Source: Streptomyces dangxiongensis
Lineage (GTDB): Bacteria > Actinomycetota > Actinomycetes > Streptomycetales > Streptomycetaceae
NCBI RefSeq assembly: GCF_003675325.1
Contig: NZ_CP033073.1
Coordinates: 6,758,001 to 6,822,000, forward strand
DNA length: 64,000 nt
Reading direction: 5' to 3'
The notes under the pieces are model-generated. The model saw only the letters and a program-made list of their open reading frames with translations. It was not told the origin of the DNA and made no database searches. The position numbers and the translations under genes are program-made. Shown here piece by piece: positions 1 through 8,001 of the stretch (the stretch's first letter is position 1; each line of letters starts with the position of its first letter).

Positions 1-466
1 TCAGCCGGGCCCGCTCCAGCGCGGCCCGTGCCGGACGGCGGCCGTCGCCGTACCGGGTGGCGAGGCGCCGTACGGAGGCCGGGAACAGCAGCGACCCGCC
101 CTTCGCCACGAGCCGTACCGCGTGCACGATCTCGGCCGGCCGGGCCCGCTTCAGCAGGAACCCGTCGGCGCCCGCGCGTAACGCCTCGTACACGTACTCG
201 TCGTCCTCGAACGTGGTCACCACGAGAATCCTCGGCGGCTCGGCCACCGTGCGCAGCACCGCGCGCGTGGCCTCGATCCCGTCCAGCAGAGGCATCCGCA
301 CATCCATGGCGACCACGTCCGGCCGCAGTCGCCGGACCAGCGGGACGACCGCCGCGCCGTCGGCCGCCTCGCCCACCACCTCGATGTCGGGCTGCGCCGT
401 CAGCACGGCCCGCAGACCCGCGCGGACCAGGGGTTCGTCGTCGACGAGGAGAACGGTGACCGGCAT
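1..466 (-). CDS. Two-component response regulator, NarL/FixJ type (partial)
   Basis: This is a DNA-binding response regulator that would act on phosphorylation by a partner histidine kinase. Reading leftwards from an ATG at 466, the receiver domain fills the visible 155 residues: the acidic pair DD at 9-10, the phospho-acceptor Asp near 55 in MDVRMP, the TT switch near 84 and Lys near 106 in LLKRA. The LuxR-type helix-turn-helix should follow at the sequence LT but is cut off by the window edge. The adjacent downstream-of-start neighbour is only a stub of a sensor kinase, so the cognate kinase seems to be lost and the regulator may be orphaned. The family call is firm; the target genes are unknown. 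Confidence 0.9.
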   Translation of the reverse strand, partial: MPVTVLLVDDEPLVRAGLRAVLTAQPDIEVVGEAADGAAVVPLVRRLRPDVVAMDVRMPLLDGIEATRAVLRTVAEPPRILVVTTFEDDEYVYEALRAGADGFLLKRARPAEIVHAVRLVAKGGSLLFPASVRRLATRYGDGRRPARAALERARL

Positions 467-480
467 CCGGCCAGCGTAGA

Positions 481-659
481 TCAGCCGAGGGGCAGCTCCG
501 CGCGCACCTGCCGGTGGCCCTCGTCCGGACCGCTCCGGGCGGTGCCGCCGAGCAGCGCGTCCCGTTCCCGTGTCCCGCGCAGACCGCTGCCCCGCCCGGA
601 GCCGGACATCGGCCGGGGCAGCGGGTTGCGGCCCTCCAGCGCGAGCGTGCCGCCGGCGA
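481..659 (-). pseudogene. C-terminal stub of a sensor histidine kinase
   Basis: About 59 residues ending at a TGA at 481 match the end of the HATPase domain of NarX/DesK-like Streptomyces kinases: a GGTLALEGRNP strand, the G2-like segment GSGRGSGLRGTRERDALLGG, and a final RAELPLG. Nothing of the membrane region, the phospho-accepting His domain or the N-box precedes it; the homology stops where an ABC ATPase remnant on the other strand begins. The position directly before the response regulator fits the usual kinase-regulator order. It is a deletion remnant, not a functional gene. Confidence 0.75.
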
Positions 660-1255
660 CCGAACGGCCTCGACCGGTCCACCGCCGGTACCGCCACGAT
701 CGGCGGCGAGGCCTGCGCCCGGCTGCGCGATCCCCTGCACCGGGTGGGAACCCTGCTCGACGCCCGCGCCGCGCACGGTTCCCGCACCGCCCGCGACCAT
801 CTGCGGGCCCTCGCCGTCAGTAACCGCATCCCGGCCGGCCGTGTCGTGTCGACACCGTCCTGGAGGAGACCGGACCGGCCCCGGTGGCGCGGCGCCGGGT
901 ACGGACGTACTCCCTCGGCATGCGCCAGCGGCTGGGCATCGCCGCCGCCCTGCTCGGGGAGCCCGAGGTCGTCCTGCTCGACGAACCCGCCAACGGCCTC
1001 GACCCGGAAGGCATCGTCTGGATCCGGACGCTGCTGCGCCGGCTGGCCGCGGAGGGCCGCACGGTCCTTGTCTCCAGCCGTCTGATGGGCGAGACCGCCG
1101 CGTTCGCCGACCACCTGCTGATCCTCGGCCGGGGCCGCCTGCACAGCACCTGGAACGGCACCCTCGGTCCGTGGAGGGGACTCGCGGTGACCGCGCTGTG
1201 GACGGCGACCGCCCTGGTGGCGGGCGGGTGGAGCCAGCGGCGCCGGGACGCCTGA
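660..1255 (+). pseudogene. Collapsed ABC-2 type exporter (ATPase plus permease end)
   Basis: The sequence reads as a drug-export ATPase with several lesions. It begins at PNG and jumps to LDRSTAGTATIGG, so the rest of Walker A (AGKST) is deleted. A frameshift lies near 845-850, where [10 protein letters not shown] is split between frames. The second half keeps a signature helix (SLGMRQRLG), Walker B ([15 protein letters not shown]) and an H-loop region with Ser in place of His (VSSRLM). After RGRLHST the frame runs into [17 protein letters not shown] and ends RRRDA, which is the usual last helix of the ABC-2 permease, so the two exporter genes have been fused by deletion. No start codon or ribosome site fits. 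It cannot bind ATP as it stands. Confidence 0.8.
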
Positions 1256-1316
1256 CGGTCGGCGGGGCCGCCTGACGGGCCGCCAATTGTCAGTGGTGCC
1301 CGCTTTACTGGACGGC

Positions 1317-1778
1317 ATGGACATCGCGACGTGTCTGGACCTCATCGACCTGCTGTGCGCCCGGGAGTTCCCGGCCGCGCGCGGCCGGACGGAGCACGGC
1401 GAGAGCGGGCCCGGCTATCACATAGCCGCCTTACGGACGGGCGGGGACCTCCTCGGCGGAGCGGACGGCGGCGACGGCGACGGCAGCGAGCGGGACGAGA
1501 CGGAGGCGCAGTACGAGGCCGACCGGGACGGCCTCGCCGAGCGGCTCGGCGAGCGCTGGGGACAGCCGCATCACCTCAGCCTGTACAGCGTGTTCGACCG
1601 GACGGTGGCGGGCGAGGACATCGCCGAGCCATGGGCCGGGCTCAGCGGTCACGTCCCCGACGTCAAGCTGTGGCGGGCCCCGGGGGCGGACCGCTGGGTC
1701 GCCCTCGGGGTGTCCCGTTGGGACAAGGAGCTGCCCTGTCAGCTACTCGGGATAGTGACGGAGGCCGACCCGCCGTGA
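1317..1778 (+). CDS. Uncharacterised small acidic protein
   Basis: A 153-residue soluble protein with no motif I recognise. It starts at the ATG at 1317 (a TTG at 1287 in frame is a weaker alternative). An acidic, Gly-rich loop (GGADGGDGDGSERDE) lies near residues 50-65, and the C-terminal half has aromatic-rich segments (HHLSLYSVFD, WVALGVSRWDKELP) that suggest a folded domain. There is no signal peptide or membrane segment. Codon 39 (1431-1433) is TTA, so translation should depend on the bldA tRNA in Streptomyces. Its end overlaps the convergent DNA glycosylase gene by about 40 bases. Confidence 0.65.
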   Translation: MDIATCLDLIDLLCAREFPAARGRTEHGESGPGYHIAALRTGGDLLGGADGGDGDGSERDETEAQYEADRDGLAERLGERWGQPHHLSLYSVFDRTVAGEDIAEPWAGLSGHVPDVKLWRAPGADRWVALGVSRWDKELPCQLLGIVTEADPP

Positions 1779-2350
1779 CCGGCCGTGTCCGCCGCCTCCC
1801 GCAGCCGGGCGAACTCCTCCGCCATCGTGGCCGCCGTCCAGTGCGCGTTGAGCCCGCTGGGGTTGGGCAGCACCCACACCCGGGTGCCGCCGATCGTCCG
1901 TTCCTGCGGACCCACCCGGGCCGTGCGGTCACCGAAGGCGGCGCGGTAAGCGGTCACTCCGACGACGGCCAGCCACCTCGGCCGCAGCCGCGTCACCTTC
2001 TCGGTCAGCAGCCGTCCGCCCTCGGCGTACTCCTCGGCGGTCAGCTCGTCCGCCCGGGCGGTCGCCCGCGCCACCATGTTGGTGATGCCGAGCCCGTGCG
2101 ACAGCAGCTCCGGCTGCTCGGCCGGCTTCAGCAGCCGGGGCGTGAACCCGGACAGGTGCAGCACCGGCCAGAACCGGTTGCCGGGCCGGGCGAAGTGGTG
2201 GCCGGTCGCCGCCGTCATCAGACCCGGGTTGAAGCCGCATAAGAGCACCCGCAGACCGTCCGCGACCAGATCAGGGACGAGACGGTCGCGGGCGGCCTCC
2301 AGGTCCGCCTGGGTGAAGCGGGGGACGCGGGGGGTGCGGGGCGCGGTCAG
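1739..2350 (-). CDS. mug: Mismatch-specific (G/U) uracil-DNA glycosylase, Mug family
   Basis: The enzyme removes uracil and ethenocytosine from mismatched DNA in base-excision repair. Family motifs are present: GFNPG for the active-site strand, the GHHFARPGNRFW block, and LPNPSGLN for the second catalytic loop. The start is unusual. The coding frame and family similarity (FTQADLEAARDRLVPDL) continue upstream of the first GTG at 2248, and no ATG, GTG or TTG is available there. A CTG at 2350, overlapping the purB stop codon, is the best candidate and would give about 203 residues. Starting at 2248 would remove the first helix. One TTA codon lies at 2242-2240 in the segment LLCG. Same strand as purB and probably translationally coupled to it. 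Confidence 0.85.
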   Translation of the reverse strand: MTAPRTPRVPRFTQADLEAARDRLVPDLVADGLRVLLCGFNPGLMTAATGHHFARPGNRFWPVLHLSGFTPRLLKPAEQPELLSHGLGITNMVARATARADELTAEEYAEGGRLLTEKVTRLRPRWLAVVGVTAYRAAFGDRTARVGPQERTIGGTRVWVLPNPSGLNAHWTAATMAEEFARLREAADTAGHGGSASVTIPSS

Positions 2351-3789
2351 AGGATCGCTCCGGGGGTGTATCCGGCGGCCTCCGGGTGCCGCTCGACGAT
2401 GTCCTCGATCCGGCCGGCGACCAGGGCGACCTGGTCGGCGGCGGCGCCGGTGAAGGACAGCTTGTCGGCCATCAGCGCGGCCAGTTGCTCGCGGTCGAGC
2501 GGCAGCCGCTCGTCCGCGGCGAGCTTGTCCAGCAGGTCGTTGCGCTCGGCGCCCTGCTCGCGCATCGCGAGCGCGGTGGCCACGGCGTTCTCCTTGATCG
2601 CCTCGTGCGCGACCTCGCGGCCGACACCGGCCCGCACCGCGCCCATGAGCACCTTGGTGGTGGCCAGGAACGGCAGGTAGCGGTCCAGCTCACGGGCGAC
2701 CACGGCCGGGAAGGCGCCGAACTCGTCGAGGACGGTCAGGAAGGTCTCCAGCAGGCCGTCCAGCGCGAAGAAGGCGTCCGGCAGCGCGACCCGGCGCACC
2801 ACCGAGCAGGACACGTCGCCCTCGTTCCACTGGTCGCCCGCCAGCTCGCCCGTCATCGAGGCGTAGCCGCGCAGCACGACCATCAGACCGTTGACGCGTT
2901 CGCAGGAGCGGGTGTTCATCTTGTGCGGCATCGCCGAGGAACCGACCTGGCCCGGCTTGAAGCCCTCGGTGACCAGCTCGTGCCCGGCCATCAGCCGCAC
3001 CGTCCTGGCCAGCGAGGACGGCCCCGCCGCCAGTTGCACCAGCGCGGTGACGACCTCGTAGTCCAGCGAGCGCGGGTAGACCTGGCCGACCGAGGTGAAG
3101 GCCTGCGAGAAACCGAGGTGCCGGGCGATCCGGGTCTCCAGCTCGGCGAGCTTGCCGGCGTCGCCGCCCAGCAGGTCCAGCATGTCCTGCGCGGTGCCGA
3201 CCGGTCCCTTGATGCCGCGCAGCGGGTAGCGGCCGAGCAGCTCCTCCACGCGCCCGTAAGCCACGAGCAGCTCGTCGGCGGCGGTCGCGAAACGCTTGCC
3301 CAGGGTCGTGGCCTGCGCGGCGACGTTGTGCGAGCGGCCGGCCATGACCAGCTCGGCGTACTCGCCGGCCAGCTTGCCGAGGCGCGCCAGCACGGCCACC
3401 GTACGGTCGCGCATCAGCTCCAGCGAGAGCCGGATCTGCAACTGCTCGACGTTCTCGGTGAGGTCGCGGGAGGTCATGCCCTTGTGCACGTGCTCGTGCC
3501 CGGCGAGGTCGTTGAACTCCTCGATCCGTGCCTTCACGTCGTGCCGGGTGACCTTCTCGCGCTCGGCGATCGAGGCCAGGTCGACGGTGTCGAGGACACG
3601 CTCGTAGTCGGCGATCGCCTCCTGCGGCACCTCGATGCCGAGGTCCTTCTGGGCCCGCAGCACGGCGAGCCAGAGCTGCCGCTCCAGTTTCACCTTCTGC
3701 TCGGGGGACCAGAGCGTGGCGAGCTGGGCGGAGGCGTAGCGTCCGGCGAGGACGTTCGGGATGCGGGGCTTGGCGGGCGCAGAAGTCAC
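2347..3789 (-). CDS. purB: Adenylosuccinate lyase
   Basis: It catalyses two fumarate-releasing steps of purine synthesis (SAICAR to AICAR and adenylosuccinate to AMP) as a cytosolic homotetramer. From the GTG at 3789 it encodes 480 residues, the usual actinobacterial length. It carries the fumarase/aspartase superfamily signature GSSAMPHKMN with the flexible catalytic loop, the substrate segment TSRDLTENVEQ, and the GRSHNVAAQATTLG block holding a catalytic His. The next gene, the Mug glycosylase, starts within or just after its stop. No lesion is seen. Confidence 0.97.
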   Translation of the reverse strand: MTSAPAKPRIPNVLAGRYASAQLATLWSPEQKVKLERQLWLAVLRAQKDLGIEVPQEAIADYERVLDTVDLASIAEREKVTRHDVKARIEEFNDLAGHEHVHKGMTSRDLTENVEQLQIRLSLELMRDRTVAVLARLGKLAGEYAELVMAGRSHNVAAQATTLGKRFATAADELLVAYGRVEELLGRYPLRGIKGPVGTAQDMLDLLGGDAGKLAELETRIARHLGFSQAFTSVGQVYPRSLDYEVVTALVQLAAGPSSLARTVRLMAGHELVTEGFKPGQVGSSAMPHKMNTRSCERVNGLMVVLRGYASMTGELAGDQWNEGDVSCSVVRRVALPDAFFALDGLLETFLTVLDEFGAFPAVVARELDRYLPFLATTKVLMGAVRAGVGREVAHEAIKENAVATALAMREQGAERNDLLDKLAADERLPLDREQLAALMADKLSFTGAAADQVALVAGRIEDIVERHPEAAGYTPGAIL

Positions 3790-3884
3790 GTGTCCAGAGT
3801 CTACTGGCGGTTCGTGCAGGCCAGCGCCACGGGGGTGTTCGGCGGAAGCTACGAGACCCGCGTCACTCGCCCGTGTTTCCCGCG

Positions 3885-3951
3885 GCAGGACGCTACGCCT
3901 GCCTCTCGTGCGGCAGCAGGACGCTACGCCCGCCCCTCGTACGGCAGCAGG
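3885..3951. repeat. 31-bp tandem duplication across the SGNH hydrolase stop codon
   Basis: Two adjacent 31-base units (3885-3915 and 3916-3946) differ at three positions, and the next bases begin a third partial copy. On the minus strand the inner copy encodes the last residues and the TAG stop of the SGNH hydrolase (LLPYEGRA), so the end of the gene and its stop have been duplicated downstream of itself. Confidence 0.85.
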
Positions 3952-4712
3952 TCCGGGCGCTTGGGCGGGCGGCCGTCGCCCGACGAGCGGCCGGTCAGGC
4001 GGCGGCCTATCCACGGGAGCAGGTGCTGACGGGCGAACCGGGCGTCGGCGACCCGGCGCGACACCCAGCCCGGCGGGAGCGTCTGCGCCATGGGCACATG
4101 CCACTCGGCGTCCTCCGCCTCGTGGCCGAGCGTCTGCCACACCGCCTCGGCGACCCGTCGGTGGCCCTCCGCCGTCAGGTGCAGCCGGTCCACGTCCCAC
4201 AGCCACGGGTCGGCCAGCGCGGGCGCCCCGTACAGGTCGACCAACAGGGCACCGTGCTTGTCCGCCAGCTCCTCCAGGCAGGCGAACAGCTCCTCCATGC
4301 GCGGCCGGAACCGTTCCAGCACCGGGCCCCGGCGGCCGGGGCTGCGCATCAGCACCAGCCGCTCGCAGGAGGGCGTCAGCCGCTCCACGGCCTCGGTGAG
4401 CAGATCCCGGACCCGGTTCATGTCGCACTTGGGACGCAGGGCGTCGTTGAGGCCGCCGACCAGGGTGATGACGTCGGGCCTCATGGCCGCCGCCAGGGGC
4501 ACCTGCTCATCGACGATCTGCCCGATCAGCTTCCCGCGCACGGCCAGATTGGCGTACCGGAACCCCGGGGTGCGGGCGGCCATCCGCGCGGCGAGCAGGT
4601 CGGCCCAGCCCCGGTAGGAGCCGTCGGGCAGCAGGTCCGACATGCCCTCGGTGAACGAGTCACCGACGGCGACCAGGCTGGTGAAGGGGGGAGGAGTGGG
4701 ATTCGTCTGCAT
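3924..4712 (-). CDS. SGNH/GDSL-family hydrolase
   Basis: A 262-residue serine esterase-type protein. Block I is GDSFTEG at residues 17-23 with Ser19 as nucleophile; block II Gly lies in the ANLAVRGK region, block III is GGLNDAL with the oxyanion Asn, and block V is the DVDRLHLTAEGH segment with catalytic Asp and His. There is no signal peptide, so it should be cytosolic. The substrate is unknown; relatives include esterases, lipases and deacetylases. It lies upstream of purB on the same strand with a 134-base gap containing a duplicated copy of its own 3' end. Confidence 0.9.
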   Translation of the reverse strand: MQTNPTPPPFTSLVAVGDSFTEGMSDLLPDGSYRGWADLLAARMAARTPGFRYANLAVRGKLIGQIVDEQVPLAAAMRPDVITLVGGLNDALRPKCDMNRVRDLLTEAVERLTPSCERLVLMRSPGRRGPVLERFRPRMEELFACLEELADKHGALLVDLYGAPALADPWLWDVDRLHLTAEGHRRVAEAVWQTLGHEAEDAEWHVPMAQTLPPGWVSRRVADARFARQHLLPWIGRRLTGRSSGDGRPPKRPDLLPYEGRA

Positions 4713-4816
4713 GGCGACAGCGATGGTATCCCGGCCTCATACCTGCCGGTCGGTCGGCCCGGCACAGCCTCCGGGCGCGGGGCCGGGCCGGGGCCGGGGG
4801 CAGGCCGGGGCGGGGG

Positions 4817-5836
4817 TCAGGTCTGGGCCGGCTGGCCGAACAACTGGCGCAGCACGTCCTCCATGGTCACCAGGCCGGCCAGCCGGCCGTCGTCGCCGAG
4901 CACGGCCGCGAGATGCGTACGGCCGCGCCGCATCGCGGTGAGCACGTCGTCCAGCGGGGTCCGCTCCCGTACGCGCGCGATGGACCGCATGTCGCCCAGC
5001 CGGAACGGCAGGTCCCGCGGTGTCATGTCCAGCGCGTCCTTCACATGCAGGTAGCCCACGATGCGGCGGCCCGCGTCGACCACCGGGAAGCGGGAGAAGC
5101 CCGACTCGGCCGACAGCCGCTCCACCTGCTCCGGGGTGACGCCCACGCGCGCGTAGACCACGCGTGCCAGCGGTACCACCACGTCCCGTACCGGGCGGCT
5201 GCCCAGCTCCAGGGCGTCGTGCAGCCGTTCCTGCGCCCGGTTGTCGATCAGGCCCGCCTCACTGGCGTCCTTCACGATCTCGGCCAGTTCGGAGTCGGTG
5301 AAGGTCGCCGCGACCTCGCCCTTGGCCTCCACCCGGAGCAGCTTCAGCAGACCGTTGGCGAAGGCGTTGACCGTGAAGATCACCGGCCGCAGCGCCCGGG
5401 ACAGCGCGACCAGGGGAGGACCGAGAGCCAGCGCGCTGCGCACCGGCTCGGCGAGCGCGATGTTCTTGGGGACCATCTCGCCGAGCAGCATGTGCAGGTA
5501 GGTCGCGACCGTCAGCGCGATCACGAAGGACACGGCGTGACCGACGCCCGCCGGCACGCCGGTCGCGTGGAACACCGGCTCCAGCAGATGCGCGATCGCG
5601 GGCTCGGCGACCACACCCAGCACCAGTGTGCACAGCGTGATGCCGAGCTGTGCGGCGGCCAGCAGGGCCGACACGTGCTCCAGGCCCCACAGCACGCTCC
5701 GCGCCCGCCGGTCACCCTCCTGGGCGAGCGGCTCGATCTGTGAGCGGCGCACGGAGATGAGCGCGAACTCGGCGCCGACGAAGAAGGCGTTGACGACGAG
5801 GGTCGCCAGGCCGATCAGTAGCTGCAGGACGGTCAT
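4817..5836 (-). CDS. CNNM/CBS-domain membrane protein (CorC/HlyC family), second of pair
   Basis: A 339-residue membrane protein with the CNNM (DUF21) module of about four hydrophobic segments in residues 1-180, including the family motif GEMVPKNIA, followed by two CBS domains (about 200-335) that usually bind adenine nucleotides. Relatives are linked to magnesium and cobalt efflux or resistance; the old haemolysin name is misleading. Its ATG overlaps the stop of the preceding paralogue by four bases (ATGA), so the two are co-translated and may form a heteromeric complex. It lacks the C-terminal CorC_HlyC domain that the partner has. Confidence 0.9.
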   Translation of the reverse strand: MTVLQLLIGLATLVVNAFFVGAEFALISVRRSQIEPLAQEGDRRARSVLWGLEHVSALLAAAQLGITLCTLVLGVVAEPAIAHLLEPVFHATGVPAGVGHAVSFVIALTVATYLHMLLGEMVPKNIALAEPVRSALALGPPLVALSRALRPVIFTVNAFANGLLKLLRVEAKGEVAATFTDSELAEIVKDASEAGLIDNRAQERLHDALELGSRPVRDVVVPLARVVYARVGVTPEQVERLSAESGFSRFPVVDAGRRIVGYLHVKDALDMTPRDLPFRLGDMRSIARVRERTPLDDVLTAMRRGRTHLAAVLGDDGRLAGLVTMEDVLRQLFGQPAQT

Positions 5837-7344
5837 CGGGTCCCCTCCGGCCTCTCGTCGGTCCGTCCGCCGGCCCTCTCGCCGGCTCGTGCGTCGGCTT
5901 GCCCGTCGGCTCGCGCGTCATTTCCTGCCCCGGCTCTCCCACCGGTGCTCCCGTCGGCTCGTGCCCCGGCTTTTCCGCCGGTGCTCCCGTCGGCCCGGGC
6001 GCCGGCTTTCCCGCTCGTGCTCCCGGCGGTGCTCTCGTCGTCCAGAGGCGCGTGCAGCAGTACGCGGGCGGCCCGGCGGCCGGAGGCGTCGGACACGTCC
6101 AGCCGCCAGCCGCCGATGTGCACGCTGTCGCCGGCCGCGGGTATCCGGCCCAGCTCGGTGGCGACCAGGCCGGCCAGCGTCTCGTACGGCCCCTCCGGGA
6201 GCCGCAGCCCCACGCGCGCGAGCTGGTCGGCGCGGGCGGCACCGTCGACCAGGTACAGGGCCCGGCCCTCGCCGTCGGCGCCGGCGGGGGCGAGACCGGA
6301 CGTCTCGTGCGGGTCGTGCTCGTCGCGTACCTCGCCGACGACCTCCTCGACGATGTCCTCCAGCGTCGCCACGCCGGCCGTGCCGCCGTACTCGTCGATC
6401 ACGACGGCCATGGTGCGCCGGCCGCCGAGCCGGTCCAGCAGCCGGTCGACGGTCAGGGACTCGGGCACCAGCAGCGGCTCGCGCATCACCTGGGCGACCC
6501 TGCGGTGGCGCCGCTGGTCCGCGGGAACGGCCAGCACGTCCTTGATGTGGGCGGTGCCGACGACGGAGTCCAGGCTGCCCCGGTAGACCGGGAACCGGGA
6601 CAGGCCGGTGGCCCGGGTCGCGTTCGCCACGTCCTCGCAGGTCGCCTTGAGGTCCAGGGCGACGACCTGGACGCGCGGTGTCATCACGTTCTCCGCGGTC
6701 AGGTCGGCCAGGTTCAGCGTGCGGACGAACAGCTCGGCCGTGTCCGGCTCCAGGAAGCCTTCCTTGGCGGAGTGCCGGGCGAGGGCGGCCAGCTCCTGGG
6801 GCCCGCGCGCGGAGGCCAGCTCCTCGGCGGGCTCGAAGCCGAACCGGCGTACGAGATGGTTGGCCGTGTTGTTCAGATGGGTGATGAAGGGCCGGAACGC
6901 CGAGCTGAACCAGCGCTGTGCGTTCCCCACGCGCAGGGCCACGGCCAGCGGCGACGAGATCGCCCAGTTCTTAGGCACCAGCTCGCCGACGACCATCAGG
7001 AACACCGTGGACAGGGCGGTGCCCAGCAGCAGCGCCGCGGAACTCGCCGCGCCGGCGGACAGACCCATCGCCCGGAACGGGCCGGCGAGCAGCTTCGCGA
7101 TCGACGGCTCGGCGAGCATGCCGACCACCAGGTTGGTGACGGTGATGCCGAGCTGGGCGCCGGAGAGCTGGAAGGTCAGGTTCCGTACGGCCTTCAGGGC
7201 GCCCGCGGCGCCGCGCTCGCCGCGCTCGGCGGCCCGCTCCAGCTCGCCCCGCTCGACCGTGGTCAGCGAGAACTCCGCCGCCACGAAGGCGCCGCAGGCG
7301 ATCGACAGCAGGATCGCCACCAGAAGGAGGAGCACTTCGGTCAT
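5833..7344 (-). CDS. CNNM/CBS/CorC_HlyC membrane protein, first of pair
   Basis: A 503-residue paralogue of the following gene. The CNNM module with its hydrophobic segments and the GELVPKNWA motif occupies about residues 1-190, CBS repeats about 210-335, and a CorC_HlyC-type domain about 350-435. The last 65 residues are low-complexity and contain three 12-residue repeats (GSTGGKAGARAD and variants) encoded by a 36-bp DNA repeat around 5930-6040; this tail is not part of the family fold and varies by slippage. It likely acts in divalent-cation homeostasis at the membrane. The family is firm, the ion is not. Confidence 0.9.
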   Translation of the reverse strand: MTEVLLLLVAILLSIACGAFVAAEFSLTTVERGELERAAERGERGAAGALKAVRNLTFQLSGAQLGITVTNLVVGMLAEPSIAKLLAGPFRAMGLSAGAASSAALLLGTALSTVFLMVVGELVPKNWAISSPLAVALRVGNAQRWFSSAFRPFITHLNNTANHLVRRFGFEPAEELASARGPQELAALARHSAKEGFLEPDTAELFVRTLNLADLTAENVMTPRVQVVALDLKATCEDVANATRATGLSRFPVYRGSLDSVVGTAHIKDVLAVPADQRRHRRVAQVMREPLLVPESLTVDRLLDRLGGRRTMAVVIDEYGGTAGVATLEDIVEEVVGEVRDEHDPHETSGLAPAGADGEGRALYLVDGAARADQLARVGLRLPEGPYETLAGLVATELGRIPAAGDSVHIGGWRLDVSDASGRRAARVLLHAPLDDESTAGSTSGKAGARADGSTGGKAGARADGSTGGRAGAGNDARADGQADARAGERAGGRTDERPEGTR

Positions 7345-7479
7345 CGGGTCACCCCCGTCCCATGGTCGGACAGGGCAGGGGAGGACGCGCGGGGTCGCGC
7401 ACGGGGAGGCTCGCCCATGGGCGGACGCTCACAACCTTTCATAGTGGGCCGAGTGCTCCCTCAAGAGTAAAGGATGGGC

Positions 7480-7510
7480 AAAAAAGCGTCCGGTCCCGCT
7501 CGGTGAGCGG
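7480..7510 (-). terminator. Possible Rho-independent terminator after the GNAT gene
   Basis: On the minus strand, downstream of the acetyltransferase stop, there is a perfect six-base stem (CCGCTC with a three-base loop and GAGCGG, 7496-7510) and, about ten bases further on, a run of six T. The gap between stem and T-run makes the call moderate. Confidence 0.45.
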
Positions 7511-7530
7511 CTTCCCCCGGGGCGCTCGCG

Positions 7531-7956
7531 TCAGCCGGCGAGCGGCTTCACCCAGCGCCGCCAGTGTTCCTCCGGCCCGTATCCGGCGGCCTGCCAGGTG
7601 TGGTGCGCGGTCTCGTTGCGGACCAGCACCATGGCGTCCGCGCGCCGGCCGCCGAGGCGTACGAAGCGCTCCTCGGCGGCGGCCAGCAGCGCCGAGCCGA
7701 TGCCCTGCCGCCGCCACCGCGGGTGCACCGCGAGCCGGTGCAGATGGCACCGCCAGCCGTCGAAGCCGGCGATCACCGTGCCGACCAGCTCGCCGTCCCG
7801 CTCGGCGACGAGGAGCGCCCCGGGGTCGCGGCCGACCAGGTGTTCCACCCCGGCGCGGTCGTCGCTGATGCTCGTACCCTCGGCGGCCGTCCGCCAGAAG
7901 GCCAGGACCGAGTCGAGGTCGTCGGGCACGGCGGCACGTATACGCGAATCGTTCAT
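7531..7956 (-). CDS. GNAT-family N-acetyltransferase
   Basis: A 141-residue acetyl-CoA-dependent acetyltransferase. The acetyl-CoA binding motif A is clear: HRLAVHPRWRRQGIGSALL, followed by the motif B segment LVRNETAHHTWQAAGY that is common in small Streptomyces GNATs. Substrate unknown. It stands alone between the CNNM operon and the flavin-type oxidoreductase, 45 bases from the latter and on the same strand. Confidence 0.88.
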   Translation of the reverse strand: MNDSRIRAAVPDDLDSVLAFWRTAAEGTSISDDRAGVEHLVGRDPGALLVAERDGELVGTVIAGFDGWRCHLHRLAVHPRWRRQGIGSALLAAAEERFVRLGGRRADAMVLVRNETAHHTWQAAGYGPEEHWRRWVKPLAG

Positions 7957-8001
7957 ACGATCATCGTGCGGGTCGCCGTCCGGGCGGTACCGGGGTTTCC
8001 G

